This document shows positions 15,001 to 21,540 of a stretch of 64,000 bases of DNA, one piece after another. The DNA comes from Rugalucina vietnamica (Eukaryota > Mollusca > Bivalvia > Lucinida > Lucinidae). The stretch spans positions 64,334,812 to 64,398,811 of the forward strand of contig OZ024870.1 in assembly GCA_964017185.1 (NCBI GenBank). The letters are read 5' to 3'. The notes under the pieces are model-generated. The model saw only the letters and a list, made by a program, of their open reading frames with translations. It was not told the DNA's origin and did not search any database. The stretch's first letter is position 1; each line of letters begins with the position of its first letter. The position numbers were made by a program, and so were the translations under genes.

Positions 15001-16317
15001 TGAATATGGTGATCGTATAACTGGGTGTGATGCCAATCTTTGCGGCTCGTATGCTACTCAAAACCCGAACAAGCTGAGATCATGTTGTGCCACATGCTCT
15101 GGTTATATTGGTGCCGTGACCAGGACCTCACGACAAACAACTGAACGAACAACGGCGATTAGTACTGAACAAACAGACGAAACCACACAATCAACAGGCA
15201 CACCAGAACCTACAGGCCCTACAACAGGACAGACTACACCGAGACCGACACCACGACCAACCACAAGTATAACAACACATGGTGATGGATCAGCAGCAGA
15301 ACAGGGCGGAGATTCAGGTGAGATTGTGAGCAAAATTATAATGATAGTGGTACAGTCCATCGAAATTATAAAATGTTTGTGTTTATGTTTAAAAACCTGA
15401 CAAGAACGGGATACATGCATTAATAAAATATAAAATTGAAGTTGTTTATTTGGCAAAGTTATGTTCAAAATTTGTAAGTTTGTATAGTAACAAAGTGAAA
15501 TCAAACCATACAGCATTTTATGTGCCTCAAGGGTTTAAATGTATTATATTTGTTGCAATGTATTTAAGTCACATTAAAGAGAAAAAATGAAAGACTTTTG
15601 AACACCAAAAAGCAGAAATTAATTTGAAATAAATGCATCCCCACACCGGGATATCAAATACAGCAAACATCTGTCTACATATTGCTGCTGGAAGTAAAGA
15701 CTTGATTGTTTGAGCTCAAAACTGTAATGTTTGCTACTGGAAATGCTGTTTTTCTAGGTTTGGCTGCTCCAGTAGGCGGTGCCGTTGCTGGTGTTGTTCT
15801 TGTTGCCATTGTCATTATTATTGCCTGCTATGTGATCAGAAGAAATAAAAGAAGTGAAAAAGACATGAGAGCGTTTTCAGGGAACAGTAATGCCAATGCA
15901 CTGTCAAATATAAGCAGCCAGGTGAGAATAAATTTTGAGCCTGTGCATAAAAAAACCAACAATTTGGGTTCCGACCAGGTTCGACACAAACTGGGCTGTG
16001 CAGTCACAGAAGATGGTTAGAGGCTGGAAATTTTGGATTTAGAAAGAAGAGGAATTGTCCTAACTGTGTAGCGAAAAACAAAGGCGCTGATCAGCTTCGT
16101 AGTTACTGCGAAGCTGATCTGCGCATTTGGTTTTGCCTATGCAGACTGTTGGTTTTCCAAGCGGCGGCTCATTTATTATTTTTTCTAACTGGGTTAGCTG
16201 TATCAGTGTTGTAGAGATAAGTGCATGTCAAAATACAATACTCTCTCTGTTCCTATCAACATATTTTGGTATTTTAACATGACTTTATGCATGCATCTCA
16301 CTGTTCTCGCATCTGTC

Positions 16318-16366
<49 letters not shown>

Positions 16367-16519
16367 TCAGTGTGTTTGCTATTTGCTAAGCCTGAACTCC
16401 AATCACGGTAAATTTATTAAAAAATGAATGCATATTTCATCTTCCTAACACGTTTTTAAGTACGAGACTACGTAATTTGGTTGACCTGTAATACATATTA
16501 TCTTATAATCAAAAATAGA

Positions 16520-16554
<35 letters not shown>

Positions 16555-16634
16555 ATATTGTAACCTCTCAGCAATAGTACCAGTACACTCTCAAACCGAC
16601 ATACGACTTCTTTGTACCGAATGAGGAAATTAGC

Positions 16635-16681
<47 letters not shown>

Positions 16682-18088
16682 ATTAAACATTGCAGCCTCC
16701 TCCTAGCAGCAGTAGAACCAGCACTACTTCATCTAACAGCCATACATATTTGATCAACGGTCGGAAACCAGCATCCCTACCACCTATGAGGAAACCAGGC
16801 GAAGGTGGGGCAACAGCCAAGGCCCCGGAAGAAGAAGTCTACGATTATATAAACCCAGATGATGTACAGTAAGTGATTTGTTGTTCTCTTTTGAAGTTAG
16901 TAATGTGGTATTATTGTATCTCTTTCACCATGCCGGTTTACCTCTGTTTATAGCAATGTCTGTAAGCATAACGCATTTGTCAAAGTCATTTCCGATATTT
17001 CAAATTGCAGGAGTATTCTTCCGGAGCCCAAACCAGACTACGTGGGTCCTCGGTATCCCGTCACGGGGTATATGGAGCCCGTATCACGAGGTGCCAGTAA
17101 ATATGACAATCCGGGATATACCAAAGACGCCGAGGACCAGAATCACGACTACTTCGTTTTACAAAAAGGTTTGTCTGTTTGGAAATATGCATATATTGGT
17201 TCTTATTTCTGTACTATGACTAGCTCTAACACCTCATTACGAAAACTTAACCATCCAATACACAGAGATTTTATTCAGCTGTAACAATCAAAATTTCATT
17301 AGAATTTTTTTCTATGTTAAACATTTTTTACTCAAAACATTGATTGTGGGTACATGTTAGAACCGCCTCGCCGAGTTACCCACAATCTATGTTTTTGAGC
17401 AAAAATAAGAAAAATAGGTATACCCATATAAACCCCAATTTTACAAAGTGAGATATTAGGAGGTATTCATTACAGGAGCTGTTATCGTGATGTTTCAGAC
17501 CCCAAAGTAAGGGTGGGATAACTAAATATTTGAGCCGCCTCATGGGAAAACAAACAATCTGCATAGGCGAAAACAAAGACGCAGATCAGCTTCGCGGTAA
17601 CCGCGAAGCTGATCAGCGTCTTTGTTTTCGCTACTAGGATAGTACAATAATCCAAAATTTCAGGCTTCTAGCTCCTTTCTGTGCTTGTACAGGCCGGTTT
17701 GTGTCGGACCTGTTCAGAAACAACAGTGTTGGTTTTCCCACGAGGCGGCTCATTTGTATATGTTGTTATAGTGGTTATAATCAGATAATGATGTTATTTG
17801 AGCCCCGGCATGGGTTAACCTACAATCTGCATAGTCGAAAACAAAGGCGCAGATCAGCTTCGCAGTAACTGCGAAGCTGATCAGCGCCTTTGTTTTCGCT
17901 GCACGGATAGTAAAATTCCTCTACTTTCTAAATCCAAAATCTCCAGCCTCTAACCAGCTTCTGTGACTGTACAGGCCAGTTTCTGTCAGACCTGGTCGGA
18001 ACCCAAATTGTTGGTTTTCTCACGCACAGGCTCATTTTCATTTACAGAGACTGATGGTCAAGAAACTCACCAGTATTCGGCGTTATAG
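1..18088 (+). CDS. Gene A: tandem PLAC-like-module transmembrane receptor, 21 exons, 5' partial
   Basis: Spliced by hand from 1..43, 420..539, 1128..1250, 1922..2044, 3023..3136, 4486..4605, 4968..5087, 5943..6074, 6508..6639, 7098..7220, 7948..8070, 10238..10363, 12474..12581, 13105..13236, 13908..14036, 14501..14623, 14997..15317, 15758..15921, 16696..16868, 17011..17168 and 18048..18088. The joined frame stays open for 915 residues and ends at TAG. Order: 17 six-cysteine modules (first partial), a Thr/Pro-rich stalk, one transmembrane helix and a tyrosine-rich cytoplasmic tail. Module cysteine spacing is typically C-x8-C-x7-C-x8-CC-x2-C, close to the PLAC domain, with an added aromatic-G-D-[RK] after the first Cys. 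Module introns are all phase 1, the usual sign of exon shuffling. Inferred role: cell-surface adhesion or recognition receptor with phosphotyrosine signalling or endocytic sorting. Ligand unknown; the N-terminus and signal peptide lie outside the window. Confidence 0.85.
420..539 (+). CDS. Gene A PLAC-like module exon
   Basis: Acceptor TTTCAG at 414-419, donor GTAAGT at 540; 120 bp, phase 1-1. Module starts C-A-F-G-D-R with spacing C-x9-C-x7-C-x6-CC-x2-C. A GAGCC-ended MITE begins only 17 bp after the exon. Confidence 0.85.
557..789 (+). mobile_element. GAGCC MITE copy 1
   Basis: Element of about 233 bp with ends GAGC...GCTC and inverted termini containing GAAAACCAAC-type sequence. It is flanked by an exact 4-bp duplication AGTT (553-556 and 790-793). 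A central palindrome around CAGATCAGCTGTGCAG is diagnostic of the family, which recurs throughout the window. It begins 17 bp inside a gene A intron. Confidence 0.85.
1128..1250 (+). CDS. Gene A PLAC-like module exon
   Basis: Acceptor TTTTCAG ends at 1127, donor GTTATT at 1251; 123 bp, phase 1-1. Reads C-R-F-G-D-R with spacing C-x9-C-x6-C-x8-CC-x2-C, closing CC-E-M-C. The donor is a weak match at positions +3 to +6, but frame and phase support it. Confidence 0.83.
1654..1887 (+). mobile_element. GAGCC MITE copy 2
   Basis: Same family with central palindrome GATCAGCTTCGCGGTAACC and its complement; target duplication ATAT at 1650-1653 and 1888-1891. Ends 34 bp before a gene A exon. Confidence 0.85.
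1922..2044 (+). CDS. Gene A PLAC-like module exon
   Basis: Acceptor TTTTTAAG ends at 1921, donor GTAAAA at 2045; 123 bp, phase 1-1. C-E-Y-G-D-K start, spacing C-x8-C-x7-C-x8-CC-x2-C. A GAGCC MITE ends 34 bp upstream, so the branch point region lies in or next to transposon sequence. Confidence 0.85.
2063..2262 (-). repeat. Interspersed repeat R2 copy
   Basis: Contains the complement of CCATAAAATGGAGGCAACGT, AACCACCCAAGTAAACC and GAAACCACTTTCCTGGGCAG. Related copies lie at 30429..30605 (opposite orientation), about 37035..37100 and 53757..53866. Non-coding, in a gene A intron. Confidence 0.7.
2611..2844 (+). mobile_element. GAGCC MITE copy 3
   Basis: Same family; first base G to A. Target duplication ATTT at 2607-2610 and 2845-2848. 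Lies within a gene A intron. Confidence 0.85.
3023..3136 (+). CDS. Gene A PLAC-like module exon at the head of a tandem array
   Basis: Acceptor TTTCAG ends at 3022, donor GTGAGT at 3137; 114 bp, phase 1-1. C-E-F-G-D-K, spacing C-x7-C-x7-C-x9-CC-x2-C. The last bases of the exon and its donor belong to the first unit of the eightfold tandem array that follows, so several near-identical donor copies lie downstream. Confidence 0.85.
3129..4258 (+). repeat. Tandem array of 8 units of about 141 bp
   Basis: Units start GAAAGAAGTGAGTAGAAAG and run through CATCATGCAAAGATTGCCCT, TTTTTATTCAGAAA and AATAAAGAATATCACTTTCA. Unit starts are near 3130, 3271, 3411, 3550, 3692, 3831, 3976 and 4115. The first unit starts inside the coding exon, so the array copies the exon's last codons and its GTGAGT donor. 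Confidence 0.92.
4486..4605 (+). CDS. Gene A PLAC-like module exon, divergent
   Basis: Acceptor ATTACAG ends at 4485, donor GTAGGT at 4606; 120 bp, phase 1-1. The six cysteines keep the family spacing (C-x7-C-x7-C-x8-CC-x2-C), but the aromatic-G-D-R motif after the first Cys is absent (C-P-S-T-D). It is the most divergent module and may have a different surface function. Confidence 0.78.
4968..5087 (+). CDS. Gene A PLAC-like module exon
   Basis: Acceptor GTTTCAG ends at 4967, donor GTTTTT at 5088; 120 bp, phase 1-1. C-S-Y-G-D-Q, spacing C-x7-C-x7-C-x8-CC-x2-C, closing CC-I-T-C. The donor is weak, but frame, phase and length fit. The intron before it is short (362 bp). Confidence 0.82.
5943..6074 (+). 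CDS. Gene A PLAC-like module exon
   Basis: Acceptor CTTACAG ends at 5942, donor GTACAT at 6075; 132 bp, phase 1-1. C-K-Y-G-D-R, spacing C-x9-C-x7-C-x8-CC-x2-C, with a longer linker after the last Cys rich in Tyr, Asp and Glu. Confidence 0.85.
6508..6639 (+). CDS. Gene A PLAC-like module exon
   Basis: Acceptor TTTGTAG ends at 6507, donor GTAGGT at 6640; 132 bp, phase 1-1. C-R-Y-G-D-R, spacing C-x8-C-x7-C-x9-CC-x2-C, closing CC-D-T-C; a good example of the family consensus. Confidence 0.87.
7098..7220 (+). CDS. Gene A PLAC-like module exon (G to A in the YGD motif)
   Basis: Acceptor TTCCCTAG ends at 7097, donor GTAAGA at 7221; 123 bp, phase 1-1. Reads C-R-Y-A-D-R, so the motif Gly is replaced by Ala. 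Spacing C-x8-C-x7-C-x8-CC-x2-C, closing CC-Q-Y-C. A reverse GAGCC MITE starts about 33 bp downstream. Confidence 0.85.
7254..7474 (-). mobile_element. GAGCC MITE copy 4, truncated
   Basis: Reverse orientation; the distal terminus has lost its first bases and begins near GCGAGAAAACCGG. The central palindrome is intact. It starts about 33 bp after a gene A exon. Confidence 0.8.
7948..8070 (+). CDS. Gene A PLAC-like module exon
   Basis: Acceptor TTTTATAG ends at 7947, donor GTAAGG at 8071; 123 bp, phase 1-1. C-K-Y-G-D-R, spacing C-x8-C-x7-C-x6-CC-x2-C (shortened third loop). Confidence 0.86.
   Translation, partial: TVNMVTAHQSVLVSTPENVTRENTNVARPVQIWSSSITQK
8302..9235 (+). mobile_element. Inverted-repeat element with (GTCC)n and tandem units
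   Basis: Ends TGTCCCCCGCCTT and AAGGCGGGGGACA form a 13-bp inverted repeat. Inside come a GTCTGTCC/GTCCTTCC microsatellite and about four tandem units of 180-190 bp that begin near TTGTGTGCGCAACTCCTCC. No coding potential. Similar layouts occur at 19337, 22051 and, reversed, 62426. Confidence 0.8.
9331..9790 (+). repeat. Interspersed repeat R1 copy 1
   Basis: Begins AGTTGATAACTATGCTGCC and ends near TTGCCTACTTGTACCT. A second two-part copy is at about 61532..62150; the 3' part alone is at 11785..11990 and 13740..13905. No terminal repeats recognised. An (AAAT)n tract precedes it. Confidence 0.75.
10238..10363 (+). CDS. Gene A PLAC-like module exon
   Basis: Acceptor CTTTCAG ends at 10237, donor GTCAGT at 10364; 126 bp, phase 1-1. 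C-T-Y-G-D-R followed by a Gly run; spacing C-x8-C-x7-C-x8-CC-x2-C. It sits between the element at 8302..9235 and a degenerate tandem repeat that carries a mariner relic. Confidence 0.85.
10425..11087 (+). repeat. Degenerate tandem repeat, units of about 75-85 bp, part 1
   Basis: Repeated pattern of GTACAGTGCAAGTGCAATAG, GATTTGA, AAAGAAAT and TGTATTGTTAT, drifting strongly between units. The same pattern resumes at 12313..12390 after the mariner relic, so the mariner inserted into the array. Confidence 0.75.
11396..11785 (+). pseudogene. Mariner transposase, N-terminal remnant
   Basis: Frame one (from ATG at 11396) encodes an N-terminal DNA-binding segment with a helix-turn-helix-like part ending V-F-K-W-Y-K-R-F-Q, typical of mariner (W-x-x-R-F). 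It stops at 11645 and resumes in another frame with G-R-G-R-K-S-S and R-A-L-S-E-R-C. The catalytic D,D(34)D core is absent. A short C-terminal match (H-N-G-D-F-F-E-K-K then stop) is seen at about 12028..12057. Confidence 0.7.
11785..11990 (+). repeat. Interspersed repeat R1, 3' part, inside the mariner
   Basis: Matches the 9570..9790 repeat: TATGTTTTCATATTTTTAGTT, the CCTATTGGGAAAATAGCTGC region, TCGGTTTTTGGAGTGGGAAT and TTGCCTACTTGTACCT. It replaces the catalytic part of the mariner transposase. Confidence 0.75.
12474..12581 (+). CDS. Gene A PLAC-like module exon
   Basis: Acceptor ATTACAG ends at 12473, donor GTGATA at 12582; 108 bp, the shortest module exon, phase 1-1. Reads C-L-H-G-D-R, so the aromatic residue is His; spacing C-x8-C-x7-C-x6-CC-x2-C. 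Confidence 0.84.
13105..13236 (+). CDS. Gene A PLAC-like module exon
   Basis: Acceptor TATTGTAG ends at 13104, donor GTAATA at 13237; 132 bp, phase 1-1. Three extra residues (Q-P-Q) precede the first Cys; then C-K-Y-G-D-K, spacing C-x8-C-x7-C-x8-CC-x2-C. Confidence 0.84.
13740..13905 (+). repeat. Interspersed repeat R1 fragment feeding a splice acceptor
   Basis: Degenerate match to R1: GTATCAGTACATGATTGCCAAT, a TTTTGAGGGGAGGGAT segment and CCTGATCATTGCCTTTCTCA. The C/T-rich end runs into the TTTTTAG acceptor of the exon at 13908. Confidence 0.6.
13908..14036 (+). CDS. Gene A PLAC-like module exon with repeat-derived acceptor
   Basis: Acceptor TTTTTAG ends at 13907, donor GTACAT at 14037; 129 bp, phase 1-1. 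C-R-Y-G-D-R, spacing C-x8-C-x9-C-x8-CC-x2-C. The upstream 160 bp, including the pyrimidine tract, match an interspersed repeat also found at about 9570, 11785 and 61980. Confidence 0.85.
14421..14483 (+). mobile_element. GAGCC MITE copy 5, end fragment
   Basis: Only the last 63 bp of the family remain (GACCGGCTTGTGTCAGACC through GGTTTTCTC to GGCTC), ending 17 bp before a gene A exon. Confidence 0.75.
14501..14623 (+). CDS. Gene A PLAC-like module exon
   Basis: Acceptor TTTCTAG ends at 14500, donor GTATAG at 14624; 123 bp, phase 1-1. C-L-Y-G-D-R, spacing C-x8-C-x7-C-x8-CC-x2-C. A truncated GAGCC MITE end (14421..14483) lies 17 bp upstream and supplies part of the region before the acceptor. 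Confidence 0.85.
14997..15317 (+). CDS. Gene A last module plus Thr/Pro-rich stalk exon
   Basis: Acceptor CTTTAG ends at 14996, donor GTGAGA at 15318; 321 bp, phase 1-1. Starts with a rearranged module (C-x8-C-x4-C-x13-CC-x2-C, so the third Cys has moved), followed by about 70 residues dominated by Thr, Pro, Ser, Glu and Gln. Such a stretch is typical of an O-glycosylated stalk that lifts an ectodomain off the membrane. Confidence 0.87.
15758..15921 (+). CDS. Gene A transmembrane exon
   Basis: Acceptor TTTCTAG ends at 15757, donor GTGAGA at 15922; begins phase 1, ends phase 0. About 21 hydrophobic residues rich in Val, Ile, Ala and Gly (about 15775..15837) are followed at once by R-R-N-K-R, a stop-transfer sequence placing the C-terminus in the cytoplasm. 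A GAGCC MITE starts 15 bp after the exon. Confidence 0.88.
15937..16170 (-). mobile_element. GAGCC MITE copy 6
   Basis: Full-length reverse copy starting 15 bp after the transmembrane exon. The flanks TTTT and ATTT do not give an exact duplication, so the target site may have mutated. Confidence 0.83.
16321..16365. repeat. (CT)n microsatellite
   Basis: Uninterrupted run of about 20 CT dinucleotides in the intron after the transmembrane exon. Confidence 0.95.
16513..16684. repeat. Two (AAAT)n microsatellites before a tail exon
   Basis: ATAA/AAAT runs at about 16513..16556 and 16634..16683, the second ending 12 bp before the coding exon at 16696. Length change here could alter the splice acceptor region. 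Confidence 0.93.
16696..16868 (+). CDS. Gene A cytoplasmic tail exon 1 (YINP motif)
   Basis: Acceptor ATTGCAG ends at 16695, donor GTAAGT at 16869; starts phase 0, ends phase 2. Encodes a Ser/Pro-rich tail ending E-E-E-V-Y-D-Y-I-N-P-D-D. Y-I-N fits the Grb2-type SH2 consensus Y-x-N. An (AAAT)n tract ends 12 bp upstream, so the acceptor directly follows a microsatellite. Confidence 0.85.
17011..17168 (+). CDS. Gene A cytoplasmic tail exon 2 (NPxY motif)
   Basis: Acceptor AATTGCAG ends at 17010, donor GTTTGT at 17169; starts phase 2, ends phase 1. Contains Y-V-G-P, Y-M-E-P, Y-D-N-P-G-Y and H-D-Y-F-V-L. N-P-G-Y matches the NPxY motif bound by PTB domains and clathrin adaptors. Read-through of the donor would give a 38-residue alternative C-terminus ending at 17283. 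Confidence 0.83.
17327..17480 (+). repeat. Palindromic repeat P copy 1, arm shortened
   Basis: Contains AAAACATTGATTGTGGGTAC, GAACCGCCTCGCCGAG and ACCCACAATCTATGTTTTTG; part of the second arm around the centre has been lost. Followed by GAGCAAAAATAAGAAAAATAG as in the other copies at 21130 and 57896. Confidence 0.8.
17532..17751 (+). mobile_element. GAGCC MITE copy 7
   Basis: Full-length copy with near-perfect termini (GAGCCGCCTCATGGGAAAAC and complement) and target duplication ATTT. The central palindrome spans about 44 bp. Lies in the last intron of gene A. Confidence 0.87.
17800..18033 (+). mobile_element. GAGCC MITE copy 8
   Basis: Full-length copy with target duplication ATTT (17796-17799 and 18034-18037). 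It ends 14 bp before the terminal exon of gene A and overlaps the region expected to hold the branch point. Confidence 0.87.
18048..18088 (+). CDS. Gene A terminal coding exon
   Basis: Acceptor CATTTACAG ends at 18047. The phase-1 start joins exactly with the previous exon and encodes E-T-D-G-Q-E-T-H-Q-Y-S-A-L then TAG at 18086-18088. The final Q-Y-S-A-L gives a Y-x-x-L signal near the C-terminus. A GAGCC MITE ends 14 bp upstream, so the last acceptor sits against a transposon end. No clear polyadenylation signal was found nearby. Confidence 0.7.
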
Positions 18089-18275
18089 TGATAACTGCAG
18101 ACTTCTAGGAATGTGTCCTCAGTGAACAATCTCATTTAATTGCATAATAGGATTAGTGTCATGGAAACGGACACATGTGCAGGGAGGAAAAATCCAGAAA
18201 GCCATATTGAAAATTCTTTATTATCGTTGCCATTCATTGGTCCAGGGGCGTATGAAAATTCATGCCACATCTTTT

Positions 18276-18510
18276 GAGCCGCATCGTGAGAAAACCGGAT
18301 TTTTGCCTAGGCGAAAACAAAGGCGCAGATCAGCTTCGCGGTAACCGCGAAGCTGATCAGCGCCTTTGTTTTCGCTACTCGGATAGTACAATTCCTCTTC
18401 TACTTAAATCCGAAATTTCAAGCTTCTAGCTCTTTTCTGAGCTTGTACAGGCCGGTTTGTGTCGGACCTGGTCGGAAACCCCGAAGACCGGTTTTCTCGC
18501 GTCGCGGCTC
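18276..18510 (+). mobile_element. GAGCC MITE copy 9 (left arm of an inverted pair)
   Basis: Subtype with ends GAGCCGC.TCGTGAGAAAACCGG and a CCGAAGACCGG interior. No target duplication is visible. Forms an inverted pair with the copy at 18549..18783, separated by 38 bp. Confidence 0.85.
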
Positions 18511-18548
18511 ATATCAGGATTGAATGTGGCGTCATAAAGATATAAACT

Positions 18549-18783
18549 GAGCCGCGACGCAAGAAAACCGGTCTTCGGGGTTTCCGACCAGGTCCGACAC
18601 AAACCGGCCTGTACAAGCTCAGAAAAGAGCTAGAAGCTTGAAATTTCGGATTTAAGAAGAAGAGAAATTGTACTATCCGTGTAGCGAAAACAAAGGTGCT
18701 GATCAGCTTCGCGGTTACCGCGAAGCTGATCTGCGCCTTTGTTTTCGCATAGGCAAAAATCCGGTTTTCTCATGGCGCGGCTC
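18549..18783 (-). mobile_element. GAGCC MITE copy 10 (right arm of an inverted pair)
   Basis: Near-identical to copy 9 but reversed, with a 5-bp duplication AAACT on both sides (18544-18548 and 18784-18788). Together the two copies make a very large inverted repeat with a 38-bp loop. Confidence 0.85.
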
Positions 18784-19336
18784 AAACTGTTACTAGCACA
18801 TAGCGCAAAACTGTCAAAATTAAAGTATATCAGTTTTATTTAGCATGCAAGTGTTTAAAGTACTTAACATTAAGTATATCATTTTTATTTAGCATGCAAG
18901 TGTTTAAAGTACTTAGCATTATACACCAAAACAAAACGTTATCACAGAGCATTGTGATATAGATTATATGAAGGTATTGATATAATGTTAGCAGCGCAAA
19001 ATTAGCGATTAAAAGTGGGGCAGATATTACGAATCACACTTTACATAAATGCAACGAGAATAATTTGATCACTTAGCCGATGGTCTGGATGTGGAAATCA
19101 AATAAATGTCCGAATCATACTTACAGTTATTAGAAGCAGAATGTTTTATTTGCGGACGAAGAAATCCAGCAAAGATGTGCATGCACTTATGTGAAATCCC
19201 ATTAACTTATACTGTACATACAAATGAAGTATACACTATTTTCTTTTTATATTATATGTATATTTTCTGCTTGCTGGAACAAGCTTTTTATTCTTTGTGT
19301 TGTATATGTTTCTGCTAATATTGTTGTACTATAATT

Positions 19337-20640
19337 ATGTCTCCCCCCGACAGGGTCGGGAGATATATTGTTTTTCCCCGTGCGTCTGTCCGTCCGTCTG
19401 TCCGTCTGTCCGTCACAAATCGTGTCCGCTCTATAACTTGAAAACCGCTAAAGATTTTTCAATGAAACTTGGTACACTTGTAAACCACGACAAGACGATG
19501 TGTCATGCACAAGAACCATAACTCTAGCTTGAGTATTTTTGGAGTTATTTCCCTTTGATTATTTTCGATACAATTTCGTGTCCGCTCTATAACTTGAAAA
19601 CCGTTAAAGATTTTTCAATGAAACTTGGTACACTTGTAGACCACGACGAGACAATGTGTCATGCACAAAAACCATAACTCTGGCTTGAGTATTTTTGGAG
19701 TTATTTCCCTTTGATTATTTTCGATACAATTTCGTGTCCGCTGTATAACTTGAAAACCGTTTAAGATTTTTCAATAAAACTTGGTACACTTATTGAGCAT
19801 GATCAGACGATGTGTCATGCACAAGAACCATAACTCTGGCTTGCGTATTTTATGAGTTATTTCCCTTTGATTATTTTCCATACAATTTCGTGTCCGCTTT
19901 ATAACTCGAAAATCGTAAGAGTTATTTCAATGAAACTTGGTACACTTATAAAGCACGATGAAATTATGTGTCGTGCTAAAGAAGCATAACTCTTACTTGC
20001 ATATCTTTGGAGTAATTTCCCTTTGATCATTTTCCATACAATTTCGTGTCTACCCTATAACTTGAAAACCGTAAGAGAAAGTTTAGTGAAACTTGGTACA
20101 CTTATAAAACATGATGAGACAATGTGTCATGCACAAAAATTATAACTCTTGCTTTCATATCTTTGGAGTTATTTCCCTTTGATTATTTTTCCATACAATT
20201 TCATGTCCACTCTATAACTTGAAAACCATAAGAAATATTTCAATGAAACTTGGTACACTTATCGATGAGATGATGTGTCATGCTAAAGAACCATAACTCT
20301 TGCTTGCATATCTTTGGAGTTATTTCCCTTTGATTATTTTTCATTCAATTTCGTGTCTGCTCTTTAACTCAAAAACCATTAGAGATTTTTCAGTGAAACT
20401 TGGTACACTTATAAAGCATGATGCACAAGAATCATTACTCTTGCTTTCATATCTTTGGAGTTATTTCCCTTTGATTATTTTCCAAACACTTTCGTGCCCC
20501 CTCTATAACTTGAAAACCGTAAGAGATATTTCAATGCAACTTGGTACACTTATAAAACAGAATGACATGATATGTGATGCACAAGAACTATAACTCTTGC
20601 TTGCATATTTTGGACATGCACGTAGAAAGGGGGGAGACAT
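19337..20640 (+). mobile_element. Inverted-repeat element T2 with (GTCC)n and about 8 tandem units (copy 1)
   Basis: Ends ATGTCTCCCCCC and GGGGGGAGACAT. After the left end come CGACAGGGTCGGGAGA, a GTCTGTCCGTC microsatellite, then about eight units of 160-170 bp containing CGTGTCCGCTCTATAACTTG and AAACTTGGTACACTT. No transposase frame. The same element recurs at 22051..23376. Confidence 0.85.
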
Positions 20641-21129
20641 CAGTTTTCACATAGAAAACAAATTCTAGTATATAAAGTGTTTTCCCCTGAAATTACATGT
20701 ATGATAAGAATTTTAGAAATATGAGATATTGTTTCTTGTATTTACTATATATATTTGCTGTTAAATGTACACTCAACAAATGTTCTAAGCAGTCACTTTG
20801 AAATATTAAAATTTTGGTAAGACTAATGGACAATAAGAAATCGTTTCAATTGCACTTTTGTATATTATATTGGCTGTTTCGACACAAAAGATCATTAAAA
20901 ACATTCATTAAATGTCGTGACGTAATGGTACCCCCACTTTGGGAATTCACATGTTTAGCTTCTAACTGATTTTTGTCAATTCTGCCATTAGATTTAGCCA
21001 CCATTGTCAGCGACAACGACTCCCAATCGTCCTCACAGATGTGGAGAATCATTACGAAAACATGCCCATGCAATATATAGAGATTTTTTTTCAAAAGCAA
21101 AAATTGAAAATTTCATTGGAAAAATTTTG

Positions 21130-21251
21130 ATATTTTTCTTATTTTTGCTCAAAACATAGATTGTGGGTACACGTTAGAACCGCCTCGGCGAGGCGGTTCT
21201 AACGAGTACCCACAATCTATGTTTTGGAGCAAAAATAAGAAAAATAGGTAT
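21130..21251. repeat. Palindromic repeat P copy 2, large hairpin
   Basis: Nearly perfect inverted repeat with arms of about 57 bp: ATTTTTGCTCAAAACATAG, GATTGTGGGTAC and GTTAGAACCGCCTC, then their complements around GCCTCGGCGAGGC. The element continues to about 21310 with GGTATACCCC-type sequence. Confidence 0.88.
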
Positions 21252-21540
21252 ACCCCTGCATACCTCAGTTTTGCTATATAAAAGGGGGTATACATTATAC
21301 GGACATGTTTTCATGATGTAGTGGTAGGTTGTTATTTTCGTAATCTGTCTACCTTCTTGACTGACGTCATGTCCCAAATGAGCTTTGCCATCTACCGTCG
21401 TATTTGCCTTAGTCATAGGTGCGTTCTATCAGACTCAAACGCTTCATAAAGAGAAACCAGAGAACCAATAGTCCTATAAACGCTCAACTGAGATCTGAGA
21501 TATATACCAATAAATATGTTTGACTATAATGTTCATATAC

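Noticed and set aside
17169..17284. Read-through extension of the tail exon as the normal C-terminus
   Set aside because: A usable donor at 17169 and a perfectly phased terminal exon at 18048 with a conserved-looking Y-x-x-L end are more convincing; read-through remains possible as an isoform.
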